Both the position numbers and the translations under genes were made by a program. Source: a virus. Taken from it: 64,000 nucleotides of DNA. The stretch covers positions 17,705 to 81,704 of IMG/VR virus record IMGVR_UViG_3300042934_000861, one strand, 5' to 3'. Of the stretch, positions 1 through 8,101 are shown piece by piece (position 1 is the first letter of the stretch; the number at the start of each line of letters is the position of its first letter). A model generated the notes under the pieces. It had not been told where the DNA came from, ran no database searches, and was given only the letters and a program-made list of their open reading frames with translations.

Positions 1-1
1 T

Positions 2-265
2 GCAATCTCGCCCCTGTCCTGCGGCAATTCTGCCAAGGCAATTCAGGTAACTGATGTTTATACGGTGGAGAAGGGAGATACCCTTTGGAGCATTGCTGAC
101 CAATACATAGCGAAGAACACATACGGTAAACGGGATATTCGGGAGTTTTATCACGGGATCATTGAGCGCAATTACGAGACAGTGTTTAAAAACAGGGCTC
201 CCTATTACTTCATTTACCCGGGAGATAAGCTTGAAATCAGCTATTGGATAAAAGTGGAGGAGTAA
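2..265 (+). CDS. LysM-domain protein, 5' end cut by window
   Basis: The frame is open from the first bases of the window, so the gene starts outside it. A GTG at 65 could be read as a start, but the LysM signature begins before it: YTVEKGDTLWSIADQYI straddles that codon, so 65 cannot be the true start. LysM modules of about 45-50 residues bind N-acetylglucosamine chains of peptidoglycan or spore cortex. The visible 87 residues end right after the module, at KVEE. The preceding residues (AISPLSCGNSAKAIQ) could be the end of a signal peptide, but the N terminus is missing. If the genome is circular, this gene would lie shortly after the lysis genes at the other end of the window. Confidence 0.75.
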   Translation, partial: AISPLSCGNSAKAIQVTDVYTVEKGDTLWSIADQYIAKNTYGKRDIREFYHGIIERNYETVFKNRAPYYFIYPGDKLEISYWIKVEE

Positions 266-267
266 CG

Positions 268-531
268 ATGCAGCAAGTCCGTGTAGGTGACTATGTAAGT
301 TGGACAAGCCGATCAGGCGAAGTTTCCAAAACAAAGGAAGGTGATGTGGTTGCATTGGTTGCTCGATCACATGATGCCTACCAATGTGTTCCTCAGAACA
401 CTCCTCCAAGAAGACTAAAGTTTAAGTCCGTTAATATGCAGTATGACCGTGTGTTAGTGGCCGTGAGGCGTAAAAGTGGTATTTACGATTACTATGCACC
501 GTCAATCAATATGGTTAAGGTGGTGGATTAG
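268..531 (+). CDS. Small hypothetical protein, beta-rich
   Basis: The ATG at 268 follows GGAGG with good spacing; a longer frame from 244 would overlap the LysM gene and lacks a better site. The 87-residue product starts MQQVRVGDYVSW and has a KEGDVVALV stretch reminiscent of small SH3- or KOW-like barrels. I do not recognise the family. It is basic and has no membrane segment or cysteine cluster. It begins 2 bases after the LysM gene and ends 1 base before the next start, so it is part of the same transcript. Confidence 0.65.
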   Translation: MQQVRVGDYVSWTSRSGEVSKTKEGDVVALVARSHDAYQCVPQNTPPRRLKFKSVNMQYDRVLVAVRRKSGIYDYYAPSINMVKVVD

Positions 532-532
532 A

Positions 533-859
533 ATGGCGGTTGATTATAAAAAGCTTGAAAGGGATTTGGACAAAGCGAGGTTGGCGGCAATAGATGCAAT
601 ACCGGGAGACGATGGTGGCTCCTGCAATCGTGATACATTGGTGCTGCGCGTTCCATCGGCCAGAGAAAAGCTTGTTTTAAAAGCTATAAAGGCGGCTGGA
701 CTGCATTGCCGTGGTAAAAGTGAATGGTTGGGGCCTTGTTACTTTGTTTCTGGTCCTACCGGTGGACAGGGAAATGGGCGAACCAGGACCATTAAGGCAA
801 TGGAAAAAAGTTTAGAAGGCAATGGCTGGGATGCAAGTGTGTTTTATAAGATTGATTAG
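533..859 (+). CDS. Hypothetical protein (108 aa)
   Basis: The ATG at 533 follows directly after the previous stop; a longer frame reaching back to 476 would overlap the neighbour and is unlikely. The 108-residue product starts MAVDYKKLERDLDKARLAA (amphipathic helix). It then has a central PSAREKLVLKAIKAAGLHCRG segment and a glycine-rich GPTGGQGNGRTR loop followed by another helix. It may be a small alpha-beta fold. No known family recognised. Co-transcribed with its neighbours. Confidence 0.6.
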   Translation: MAVDYKKLERDLDKARLAAIDAIPGDDGGSCNRDTLVLRVPSAREKLVLKAIKAAGLHCRGKSEWLGPCYFVSGPTGGQGNGRTRTIKAMEKSLEGNGWDASVFYKID

Positions 860-870
860 GAAGTGAGAGT

Positions 871-1863
871 GTGGCTAAGACAAAAATCGAGTGGGCCGAT
901 AAGACCTGGAATCCTATTACCGGCTGCACAAAAATTAGCCCGGGATGCCATAACTGCTACGCCGAACGGATGGCAAAGCGATTGCAGGCAATGGGGCAAG
1001 AACGATACCGGAACGGATTTAAGCCTACTTGCCACATGGAAGTATTAGAGGAGCCTTTTCGCTGGCAAAAGCCGAAAAGAATATTCGTCTGCAGCATGAG
1101 TGACTTGTTCCATGAGGACGTGCCATTTGAATTTATAGCCAAGGTGTGGGAAGTATTTTACGAATGTGGACCATGCAAACGAACGTTTAATGATCATACT
1201 TTTCTGGTGCTTACAAAACGACCAGAGAGAATGCTCGAATTTTCCATTTGGTACCGGAAAGAAAAGTATATGCCGATTAACTATTCTAATGTCTGGCTTG
1301 GCGTAACTGCCGAGAATCAGGAGCAGGCAGACATACGGATACCAATATTGCTGCAGATACCGGCTGAAAAACGATTCGTAAGCGTAGAGCCGATGTTAGG
1401 ATCGATAGTTATCAATCAATATTTACCTCATTATCCGCGATTGTTTAGTGAGAGAAACGGATTTAAAAATTTCTTGGATTGGGTGATATGTGGCGGTGAA
1501 AGCGGACCGGGAGCGCGGCCAGTACATCCTGCCTGGGTAAGAGGATTAAGAGATCAGTGTCAGACAACAGGAGTACCATTTCTGTTTAAACAGTGGGGTT
1601 TATGGTGGCCGATATCGCAAATGCCAGATAATGCAGAAGACCTTTATTATCCAGGCCCCGAAGAAAGTCCTTACACTACTCGAAAGTGCCGTTATCAAAA
1701 TGGTGCATTGCAACTATCGGGAGAATTACTTCCGACACATAAATTTGGTTCTTGGGGCCATGGCGCTATGCAAACGTTTAAGGTCGGCAAAAAAAAGGCT
1801 GGACGCTTACTAGATGGTCATATGTGGGATCAGTATCCGGAGGCTAAAAACCATGTTGACTAA
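871..1863 (+). CDS. DUF5131 / phage Gp37-Gp68 family protein (radical SAM-like)
   Basis: The 330-residue product opens with the hallmark IEWADKTWNPITGCTKISPG and CHNCYAERMAKRL, the signature of the phage Gp37/Gp68 family (DUF5131). These proteins carry a cysteine triad (C-x7-C-x2-C: GC..., CHNC) resembling the iron-sulphur site of radical SAM enzymes. Further family motifs seen are SMSDLFHEDVP, VLTKRPERM, VEPMLGSI, WVICGGESGPGARP and LFKQWG. The family is common in phages and mobile elements, and its reaction is not established. The start is GTG at 871, preceded by GGAAGTGAG. The downstream membrane gene overlaps its 3' end by 11 bases. Confidence 0.88.
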   Translation: MAKTKIEWADKTWNPITGCTKISPGCHNCYAERMAKRLQAMGQERYRNGFKPTCHMEVLEEPFRWQKPKRIFVCSMSDLFHEDVPFEFIAKVWEVFYECGPCKRTFNDHTFLVLTKRPERMLEFSIWYRKEKYMPINYSNVWLGVTAENQEQADIRIPILLQIPAEKRFVSVEPMLGSIVINQYLPHYPRLFSERNGFKNFLDWVICGGESGPGARPVHPAWVRGLRDQCQTTGVPFLFKQWGLWWPISQMPDNAEDLYYPGPEESPYTTRKCRYQNGALQLSGELLPTHKFGSWGHGAMQTFKVGKKKAGRLLDGHMWDQYPEAKNHVD

Positions 1864-2092
1864 ACGGCAAAGCGAACATTTAGCAAACCTTGCTGCGTTT
1901 TTGATCGCATTATTCTTTGGTTCTCTGATATGTTACAACACCGTGGATATTGAGAAGTTGCAGGATGATAGGAAACAACTAAAACAGGAAATTGTTCGTC
2001 TCAGGCAATTAATTGATGAACGTACTCATCCCGAAACAATACAGAAGCGCCAAATTGAATACTTGCTCCATGAAGGTGAGTTTAAGGAGTGA
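1853..2092 (+). CDS. Small membrane protein with coiled coil
   Basis: The ATG at 1853 sits behind GGAGGC and overlaps the end of the DUF5131 gene. The 79-residue product has one transmembrane helix at about residues 12-30 (LAAFLIALFFGSLICY). A charged coiled coil follows (VDIEKLQDDRKQLKQEIVRL). The layout (short N-terminal anchor, helical tail) resembles FtsL- or DivIC-like proteins and many small phage membrane proteins. No function can be assigned from sequence. Confidence 0.6.
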   Translation: MLTKRQSEHLANLAAFLIALFFGSLICYNTVDIEKLQDDRKQLKQEIVRLRQLIDERTHPETIQKRQIEYLLHEGEFKE

Positions 2093-2096
2093 TAGT

Positions 2097-2297
2097 ATGG
2101 CCGTTGCGATAGAAGAGTTAGAAATGATTCGTGAACTTCAGAGGGATGGTTTAACTGCAAAAGAAATTGGCCTGCGAATTGGTTATGCCCCGTCTACTAT
2201 TGAGGACCGTTTAAAACAGATGGGATATACATGCAACGGCGGCAGTGGGCATGGTGGTAGAAGGCCTGGCAGCGGGAGGAAAAAAGTTGGATTATAA
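2097..2297 (+). CDS. Small helix-turn-helix protein
   Basis: The ATG at 2097 follows AAGGAG. The 66-residue product contains a helix-turn-helix of the resolvase/sigma-4 type at about residues 12-42 (LQRDGLTAKEIGLRIGYA then STIEDRLKQMGY). A glycine-arginine tail follows (GGRRPGSGRKK), typical of nucleic-acid binding. It could be a regulator or a DNA-targeting accessory to the helicase-methyltransferase that starts inside its 3' end. Family not resolved. Confidence 0.6.
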   Translation: MAVAIEELEMIRELQRDGLTAKEIGLRIGYAPSTIEDRLKQMGYTCNGGSGHGGRRPGSGRKKVGL

Positions 2298-4785
2298 CGA
2301 GTTTTTAGCCAGCAAGATTATTCTTGCTGAAGATACCGGCTTTATAGTAAGCGACAGCGATGTTCACCCGATATTAAAACCGCACCAAAGGACTGCAGTA
2401 AAATGGGCTGTTAAAGGTGGCAGGAGAGCATTATTTGAAGCATTTGGGCTGGGCAAGACCGTACAGGAATTAGAGTGGTGCAGGCTTATTGTAGCTCGTG
2501 AAGGCGGCAAGGCGTTGATTGTTCTGCCTTTAGGTGTAAAGCAAGAGTTTACCCGGGATGCTGTCCATTTATTAGGAATAGAAAAACCGGAATACTGCCG
2601 TACGATGGCAGAGGTTGAAGCGGCAAAGACCGATATTATCATCACTAATTATGAACGGGTACGGGATGGGGATATTGAACCGACATATTTTATTGCCGCA
2701 AGTCTTGATGAAGCATCTTGCCTCAGGAGTTACGGCAGCAAAACGTATCAAACATTCTTGGATAAGTTTAAGGGAGTGCCTTATAAGCTGGTGAGCACGG
2801 CAACACCATCGCCCAATAAATATAAAGAGCTCATTCATTATGCCGGTTATCTTGAAATTATGGACACCGGTCAGGCGCTTACACGCTTCTTTCAAAGAGA
2901 TTCTACTAAGGCTAATAATCTAACATTGTACCCACATAAAGAAAATGAATTTTGGCTTTGGATGAGCAGCTGGGCGTTATTTATCACTCATCCCTCTGAC
3001 TTGGGATTTGATGATACGGGATATGCTTTGCCTCCGTTAAAAATTAACTATCACATGGTACAAGTAGATAACTCTACAGCTGGTGTGGATCGGGACGGAC
3101 AAGTAAAACTGATTCGTGATGCTGCAATATCCCTTGCAGATGCAGCAAAAGAAAAACGGGATAGCATTGATTCCAGAGTTGAAAAGATGCTCGAAATAAT
3201 CAAGGCTAGTCCGGATGAACACTTTATTGTATGGCATGACCTGGAAGCAGAGCGACATGCAATAAAAAAAGCACTACCTCAGGTAGTGGAGATATACGGT
3301 AGCCAAGAGTATGAACTCCGAGAGCAACATGTAATTGATTTTTCTGAAGGCCGTACTCAGTACTTAGCTACAAAAAAAGAGATAAGTGGTCAAGGCTGTA
3401 ACTTCCAGAAGTTCTGCCATAGGGCAATCTTCTTAGGCATTGATTATGAGTTTAATGATTTCATCCAAGCTATACACCGTATCTACAGGTACTTGCAAGT
3501 TAACGAAGTGGTTATTGATATTATTTGCACCGAAAGTGAGCAACAAATATTAAAGGCGCTCATGGAGAAATGGAAGCAACATGATCATATGGTTGGAAAA
3601 ATGGTTGAGATAATCAAGAAGCACGGTCTTTCAAGTACCTCAATGGCAGAAAAAATGGCAAGGACAATAGGAGTTGAGCGTGTGGAGGTAAGTGGAGAAC
3701 ACTTTACGATAGCAAACAATGATTGCATTTTAGAGACGGCACAAATGGAATCAGATAGTATTGACCTGATTGTTACTTCGATTCCGTTTAGCAATCACTA
3801 CGAGTATACGCCGAGTTACAATGATTTTGGTCATAACCAAAGTACGGAAAAATTCTTTGAACAAATGGATTATCTTTCCCCCAATTTATTAAGAGTGCTG
3901 CGGCCAGGTAGAGTATTTGCCTGCCATGTAAAAGATCGAGTGTTGTTCGGTAACGCTACTGGCACAGGAATGCCCACAATTGAACCATTTCACGCTTTGT
4001 GTATTGATCACTATATGAAGCACGGTTTTCACTATTTTGGCATGATTACGGTGGTTACAGACGTAGTTAGGGAGAATAATCAAACCTACCGTTTGGGCTG
4101 GACAGAACAATGCAAGGATGGAACTAAAATGGGTGTTGGTTGCCCTGAATATATTTTGTTATTTCGGAAGCTGCCAACTGATACCGGTAAGGCGTATGCA
4201 GATGTGCCGGTGGCTAAAACGAAGGGAGAGTATACCCGGGCTCAGTGGCAGATAGATGCGCATGCGTTTTGGCGATCGAGTGGTAATCGACTTTTGAGTA
4301 AAGACGAACTTTCCTCCATCCCGGTTGAAAATCTACAAGCTGTCTACCGGAAATATTCGAAAGAATATGCCTACAATTATGAGCAGCATGTTGAGTTGGC
4401 CAAGCGATTAGATGAAAACGGGAAGCTGCCAGCGTCCTTTATGGTGGTTGCCCCTGGATCATGGACTGATGAAGTCTGGGATGATATTAACCGAATGAAA
4501 ACCCTTAATACTTCTCAGAGTAGAAAACGACAACAGATGCACGTATGCCCGTTGCAGATTGATATTGTGGAGCGGATTATAAACCGCTATAGCAATCCTG
4601 GTGAGGTTGCCTATGATCCTTTTGGTGGGTTAATGACTGTACCTTTAGTAGCAATAAAGAAAGGGCGATATGGACGTGCTTGTGAGCTCAATTCGGATTA
4701 TTTTAGGGATGGTTTAGGTTATTTAAAAGTCGCAGAAGCAGAAAGTGAAGAACCAACACTATTTGATTTTATTGAGGTGAGCTAA
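2287..4785 (+). CDS. SNF2-like helicase fused to a DNA methyltransferase
   Basis: I take the TTG at 2287 as start, because GGGAGGAAAAAAG lies just upstream; an ATG at 2245 would overlap the HTH gene by 53 bases. The 832-residue product has two halves. The first is a superfamily 2 helicase: FGLGKT (K57), a DEAS box (141-144), STATP (170-174) and motif VI QAIHRIYR (394-401). The second is an N4/N6-type amino-methyltransferase: TSIPF at 497-501 in place of the usual (D/N/S)PP(Y/F), and YDPFGG (776-781) as the SAM-binding motif near the C terminus. The reversed motif order is that of beta-class enzymes. It probably modifies phage DNA to escape host restriction; the helicase part could couple methylation to translocation or replication. 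The SIPF change leaves activity uncertain. Confidence 0.85.
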   Translation: MDYNEFLASKIILAEDTGFIVSDSDVHPILKPHQRTAVKWAVKGGRRALFEAFGLGKTVQELEWCRLIVAREGGKALIVLPLGVKQEFTRDAVHLLGIEKPEYCRTMAEVEAAKTDIIITNYERVRDGDIEPTYFIAASLDEASCLRSYGSKTYQTFLDKFKGVPYKLVSTATPSPNKYKELIHYAGYLEIMDTGQALTRFFQRDSTKANNLTLYPHKENEFWLWMSSWALFITHPSDLGFDDTGYALPPLKINYHMVQVDNSTAGVDRDGQVKLIRDAAISLADAAKEKRDSIDSRVEKMLEIIKASPDEHFIVWHDLEAERHAIKKALPQVVEIYGSQEYELREQHVIDFSEGRTQYLATKKEISGQGCNFQKFCHRAIFLGIDYEFNDFIQAIHRIYRYLQVNEVVIDIICTESEQQILKALMEKWKQHDHMVGKMVEIIKKHGLSSTSMAEKMARTIGVERVEVSGEHFTIANNDCILETAQMESDSIDLIVTSIPFSNHYEYTPSYNDFGHNQSTEKFFEQMDYLSPNLLRVLRPGRVFACHVKDRVLFGNATGTGMPTIEPFHALCIDHYMKHGFHYFGMITVVTDVVRENNQTYRLGWTEQCKDGTKMGVGCPEYILLFRKLPTDTGKAYADVPVAKTKGEYTRAQWQIDAHAFWRSSGNRLLSKDELSSIPVENLQAVYRKYSKEYAYNYEQHVELAKRLDENGKLPASFMVVAPGSWTDEVWDDINRMKTLNTSQSRKRQQMHVCPLQIDIVERIINRYSNPGEVAYDPFGGLMTVPLVAIKKGRYGRACELNSDYFRDGLGYLKVAEAESEEPTLFDFIEVS

Positions 4786-5034
4786 ATGGTGATTGTCGAT
4801 GATGCGTTTTTAGTTGCAGAGATAAAAAATATCATTACCTCATTGCGGAGTCCGGCTTGCAATGTTGCTGATAAAGCAGAAAAAGAGCAAGTATTGTGGC
4901 AGGCAATACGGGATATCGCTGGTCCAAATATTCACTTGGTAGATCAGGTGACTTTTGAACGACTGTATCACAAGCACTATGCAATGAAATACGCCTTTTT
5001 GGAACGGCGACAAAGAAGTAGAGCAAGCGGTTAA
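4786..5034 (+). CDS. Hypothetical protein (82 aa)
   Basis: It starts with the ATG immediately after the TAA of the helicase-methyltransferase and has AGGTGAGC as ribosome binding site. The product is helical and mildly charged, ending in a basic tail (LERRQRSRASG). No family recognised. It precedes the replication initiator by 11 bases and is probably translationally coupled to the gene before it. Confidence 0.55.
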   Translation: MVIVDDAFLVAEIKNIITSLRSPACNVADKAEKEQVLWQAIRDIAGPNIHLVDQVTFERLYHKHYAMKYAFLERRQRSRASG

Positions 5035-5045
5035 GGAGGGGAACT

Positions 5046-6011
5046 ATGGCTTGTGGATATGATGATACCTACATACTGCTATACCGCAAGCTCTTACACA
5101 ACGGTCATTTCTCCTTACCGCATATTGCTTTTAAGATATTCATTTACTTATTGTTAAAAGCAAATCGATTTCCAGATATAAAATGGAAATTAGGAATTGG
5201 TGAATGTTGGGTTAGCTATTCAGACATTCAGGCTGATTGCGCAGAGGGAGATGGAAATGTTCTCAGTAAGGCTACTGTGGCAAAAATGTTAAATTTGCTA
5301 GAGCATGGAGGATATATTAGGCGCATTGTAACGGAAGGAGTTGGTATGAAAGTGAAAGTGCAAAACTATGGGGCTTATCAATTAAAAGACACCAGTTCAT
5401 TTAGTGAACCGATAGGCATAAATGACCAGTCAACCAGTTCATTAAATGAACCGCTTACCAGTTTAGTAACCAGTTCATTAAATGAACCGCTACATGAAGA
5501 AAAAAACTCTCGAATCCTTGAAGAGGCTGTGAGTAATGCCAGTTCAACGGTTGTCGGCGGTTCATCTACCGGTTCACTTACCAGTTCACTTACCGGTTCA
5601 TCTAGTGAACACATACAAGAAAGTAATAAAGAAAGTAAAAGAATAAAGAAACATACTGTGATGGATCATTATCATGACTTGTTTGTTGAGAAGTTTGACG
5701 AGAAGCCATTTATTAATGGTGGCAAAGATGGTACCTTGCTCAAAAAAGTGATAAATACCTACGGAGAAGATAAAACAAGGTCGCTGCTAACGACTTTCTT
5801 TAATAGTGAAGATAAATTTATTAGAGATAGCGGTTACTCAATTGGCGCTTTTGTCAGTCAGATTAATAAGTTAGTAATAGCTGCAAGGGAGGTAGGAAAT
5901 CGTGGAAAAAATCAGCAACATCACAATCCTGGGCGAGTGGCAGGAAAGAGCGAAGCAAGCAAGCCAAATTTCCTCCCATTCGGTGTCCGTTGTGCAGGTG
6001 AAGACGATTGA
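5046..6011 (+). CDS. Replication initiator-like protein (winged helix N terminus)
   Basis: The 321-residue product starts behind AAGGAGGGGAACT. Residues 1-110 resemble the winged-helix N-terminal domain of phage replication proteins (lambda O and DnaD types): LPHIAFKIFIYLLLKAN, WVSYSDIQADC, SKATVAKMLNLLEHGGYIRR. A disordered serine-threonine linker (about 116-195) is encoded by the repeat array described separately. The C-terminal part (HYHDLFVEKFDEKPFINGG to FVSQINKL) fits a DnaD-like helical tail. It lies directly upstream of, and overlaps, a DnaC-type loader, the usual initiator-loader pair. The initiator would bind the origin and recruit host helicase through the loader. Confidence 0.75.
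   Translation: MACGYDDTYILLYRKLLHNGHFSLPHIAFKIFIYLLLKANRFPDIKWKLGIGECWVSYSDIQADCAEGDGNVLSKATVAKMLNLLEHGGYIRRIVTEGVGMKVKVQNYGAYQLKDTSSFSEPIGINDQSTSSLNEPLTSLVTSSLNEPLHEEKNSRILEEAVSNASSTVVGGSSTGSLTSSLTGSSSEHIQESNKESKRIKKHTVMDHYHDLFVEKFDEKPFINGGKDGTLLKKVINTYGEDKTRSLLTTFFNSEDKFIRDSGYSIGAFVSQINKLVIAAREVGNRGKNQQHHNPGRVAGKSEASKPNFLPFGVRCAGEDD
5391..5612 (+). repeat. Iteron-like repeat array, candidate replication origin
   Basis: A 21-bp imperfect palindrome, ACCAGTTCATTAAATGAACC plus G, occurs exactly at 5433-5453 and 5469-5489. Variants are at 5391-5411 and 5592-5612. Half sites lie at 5457 (ACCAGTTTAGTA) and around 5539. From 5556 the half sites run tandem every 12 bp (5556, 5568, 5580, 5592). All lie in the linker coding region of the initiator gene, the place where lambda and many phages of Gram-positive bacteria keep their origin. 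The array writes the Ser-Leu-Asn-Glu-Pro repeats of the protein. Confidence 0.65.
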
Positions 6012-6744
6012 AGCGTGTCCTTGGCCAAATCGAGATTGTAGTATTTGTGATAATCGGGATGTAACTGATAAAGGTGTATTGACCCGTTATATAACAAACG
6101 AGTGTAAGGCTGCTCGAATGAGAGAATCGTTACTTGCTAAAAGTGGTCTGGAAGGAGTAGATATTCGGCAGACTTTTAGCAGTGCGATAGTAGACAAGTA
6201 TACCAGACGATTGTACCAATATCTGCAGCATGAATGGGATAGAAAGCAATGGATTTATATTTATAGCCCAAAGGATGTTCAAAGTATAAATCCAACTGGA
6301 AATGGTACGGGGAAAAGTTATACTGCGAATGCTATTGCTAACATGCTAATCGACGAAGGCATACCCGTTTTGGTAATTCGGGAGATTGATATGGCTTCTC
6401 AAATACAGGATACATTTGGCGATAAAACAGGTGAAAGTGAATATGCGCTGATGGGGAAGTATAAGGCCATTCAAGTTTTGATTGTGCAAGATTTTGGTAA
6501 ACAAGGTTGCAAGACAGAATGGTGGCCTATGAAACTATATGACATTATTGATAAACGGGTTATCAGTAATAAGACAACAATTTTTACAAGCAATCATGAT
6601 ATAACTAATCTTCGTGCAATGGAAGAGCGTTTTGGTGATAACCACGGGCCAGCCATAAGGTCAAGAATGGTAGGTAAGTGTGGTAGTAATCAAAACATCT
6701 GGAGATTAGAAGGTCCGGACAGAAGATTAAAAACAGGAGGATGA
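5902..6744 (+). CDS. dnaC: DnaC/IstB-type helicase loader ATPase
   Basis: GTG start at 5902 behind GGAGGTAGGAAATC, overlapping the initiator by 110 bases. The 280-residue product has an N-terminal cysteine cluster (CPWPNRDCSICDN) and then an AAA+ fold. Walker A is NPTGNGTGKS (K138), Walker B is VLIVQDFGK, sensor 1 is TIFTSNHD, and the C-terminal RFGDNHGPAIRSRM contains the arginine finger region. It would load the host replicative helicase at the origin bound by the upstream initiator. QDFG in place of the usual DDLG in Walker B is notable but is seen in divergent loaders. Confidence 0.82.
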   Translation: MEKISNITILGEWQERAKQASQISSHSVSVVQVKTIEACPWPNRDCSICDNRDVTDKGVLTRYITNECKAARMRESLLAKSGLEGVDIRQTFSSAIVDKYTRRLYQYLQHEWDRKQWIYIYSPKDVQSINPTGNGTGKSYTANAIANMLIDEGIPVLVIREIDMASQIQDTFGDKTGESEYALMGKYKAIQVLIVQDFGKQGCKTEWWPMKLYDIIDKRVISNKTTIFTSNHDITNLRAMEERFGDNHGPAIRSRMVGKCGSNQNIWRLEGPDRRLKTGG

Positions 6745-6890
6745 TTAAAGTGGAACAGTGCATTATGGGAGAAAAATGCGATTGCTCGTTTAATCGTAAT
6801 GGCTGCGTAAGTGCGCCGCAATTGCTAGACCTTGGACTTGGCTGCATAGCGGTATGCGGTAAATATCGACAGGGAATGAGGGGTAAGTAA
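6741..6890 (+). CDS. Cysteine-rich microprotein (49 aa)
   Basis: This short frame starts at an ATG overlapping the loader's TGA (ATGA) behind ACAGGAGG. It encodes 49 residues with six cysteines (C7, C13, C15, C22, C35, C39), suggesting a small metal-binding knuckle. Similar short cysteine-rich proteins often follow loaders in phages of Bacillota. No function known. Confidence 0.6.
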   Translation: MIKVEQCIMGEKCDCSFNRNGCVSAPQLLDLGLGCIAVCGKYRQGMRGK

Positions 6891-6891
6891 T

Positions 6892-7215
6892 ATGCAATTC
6901 GCTATTGAAACACTTGTTTCGTTACTCGTTGGGGCTTTTATGGGAGCTATGATTGCAAATATGCGGTCTGAAAAGCGCATAGCAAAGCTGGAAAGCGGAT
7001 TAGGAGATGTTCGTATGTATTCTGTTTTATTGGGTTTTGCTACCGAAAAGTTGATTCATCATGAATATAAACCTGTTTTTCACAGACAGCTTCTAGAAGT
7101 TGCGGTTGAAAGAATAAGTGATGTATTAAATATCCCTTTTAGCAATAAAAAACATACAGGTGGCCAGATAGGAAATAGTGTGATTATCAGCTTGTTTCCT
7201 GAAGATGAGAGGTGA
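6892..7215 (+). CDS. Membrane-anchored hypothetical protein (107 aa)
   Basis: The ATG at 6892 follows GGGGTAAGTAAT. Residues 5-24 form a single transmembrane helix (IETLVSLLVGAFMGAMIA) with glycine zipper spacing. A soluble, mostly helical domain with basic residues follows (RSEKRIAKLE). No family recognised. It sits between replication and sigma-factor genes and is transcribed with them. Confidence 0.6.
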   Translation: MQFAIETLVSLLVGAFMGAMIANMRSEKRIAKLESGLGDVRMYSVLLGFATEKLIHHEYKPVFHRQLLEVAVERISDVLNIPFSNKKHTGGQIGNSVIISLFPEDER

Positions 7216-7220
7216 TATGA

Positions 7221-7826
7221 GTGAGTTCTGTATCAAAAGAATCGATATTGGCTGCGCAAAACGGGGATTTAGAAAAGCTTGAGGAAATCTTGGAATTGTT
7301 TTACCAGTTTGGTATGGAAACGGTTGTTAGCATGGGATTGCCGTCGTATGAATGGGAGGATGCAAGGCAATCAGGACTCATTCGGGTTGCTGCAGCAATA
7401 AAAAGATATGATTCTGCCCGCAATATGAAACCGATAAACTACTTGTTCATGGCATTAAAGGCCGGAATAAATACCTACCTTCGCGGATTGAATTTCCAGA
7501 AAAACAAAATGATGACCGGGGCGCTGCGATTGGATTCGGCTATTGATAAGGATTCTACTAATCAAAACACTTGGATGGATATTATCAAAGATCCGGATGC
7601 AAATGTTTTTGAAAGTGTTTCAAATTACTTGGATTTTGAAGGGTTTTACCTTGAACTGGATCAGTCGCTGTCTCCGCTTGAACGTGGAGTATTGGAATTG
7701 CGGTACCAAGGTATGCAACCACAGGCAATTTGTAAAGTGTTAAATGTTAAGCAAAAAACAGAAGATAATGCTTGGTGGAGAATCCGAAAGAAGGCAGTTT
7801 TACTCAGGCATAAAGTTGCTATATGA
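7221..7826 (+). CDS. SigH-like RNA polymerase sigma factor
   Basis: GTG start at 7221 behind GAGAGGTGATATGA. The 201-residue product has a region 2-like core (YEWEDARQSGLIRVAAAIKR, then YLFMALKAGINTYLR) and a C-terminal region 4 HTH (LSPLERGVLELRYQGMQ, AICKVLNV, AWWRIRKKA). The pattern is that of the SigH/sigma-30 family of Bacillota, which controls entry into sporulation. It may redirect host polymerase to phage middle or late promoters, or interfere with a host sigma. The next gene overlaps its stop (ATGA). Confidence 0.7.
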   Translation: MSSVSKESILAAQNGDLEKLEEILELFYQFGMETVVSMGLPSYEWEDARQSGLIRVAAAIKRYDSARNMKPINYLFMALKAGINTYLRGLNFQKNKMMTGALRLDSAIDKDSTNQNTWMDIIKDPDANVFESVSNYLDFEGFYLELDQSLSPLERGVLELRYQGMQPQAICKVLNVKQKTEDNAWWRIRKKAVLLRHKVAI

Positions 7827-8092
7827 AACGATCAGAAATAAAGGTCGGGGGCATATATCGAGGTTCCAATAGAAAAATAGTAATAATAACAGATATTTAT
7901 CGCCCCGGCCCCGGGGATCAACGTAAAGATGATATCGTTGTATATCAAGTTATTCAGATGCATCGTAATCGTGGAAGTCGGCAGCGAGTCGGACAAGTGT
8001 ATGAAGTACAAATGCTGAGCTTTGCTTCATGGGTAATAAGAAAAGTTGAATTTGAGTTAGGAAATCTGAGTCTTTGGGATGGATATATGTGA
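7823..8092 (+). CDS. Hypothetical protein (89 aa)
   Basis: Starts in an ATGA overlap with the sigma-factor gene, so it is probably translated by coupling. The sequence begins MKRSEIKVGGIYRGSNRK and reads as a small beta-barrel of the type seen in many phage accessory proteins (VGGIYRG, RKIVIITDIY, VVYQVIQMH). No catalytic motif is visible. Confidence 0.55.
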   Translation: MKRSEIKVGGIYRGSNRKIVIITDIYRPGPGDQRKDDIVVYQVIQMHRNRGSRQRVGQVYEVQMLSFASWVIRKVEFELGNLSLWDGYM

Positions 8093-8101
8093 TAAAGGAG
8101 C

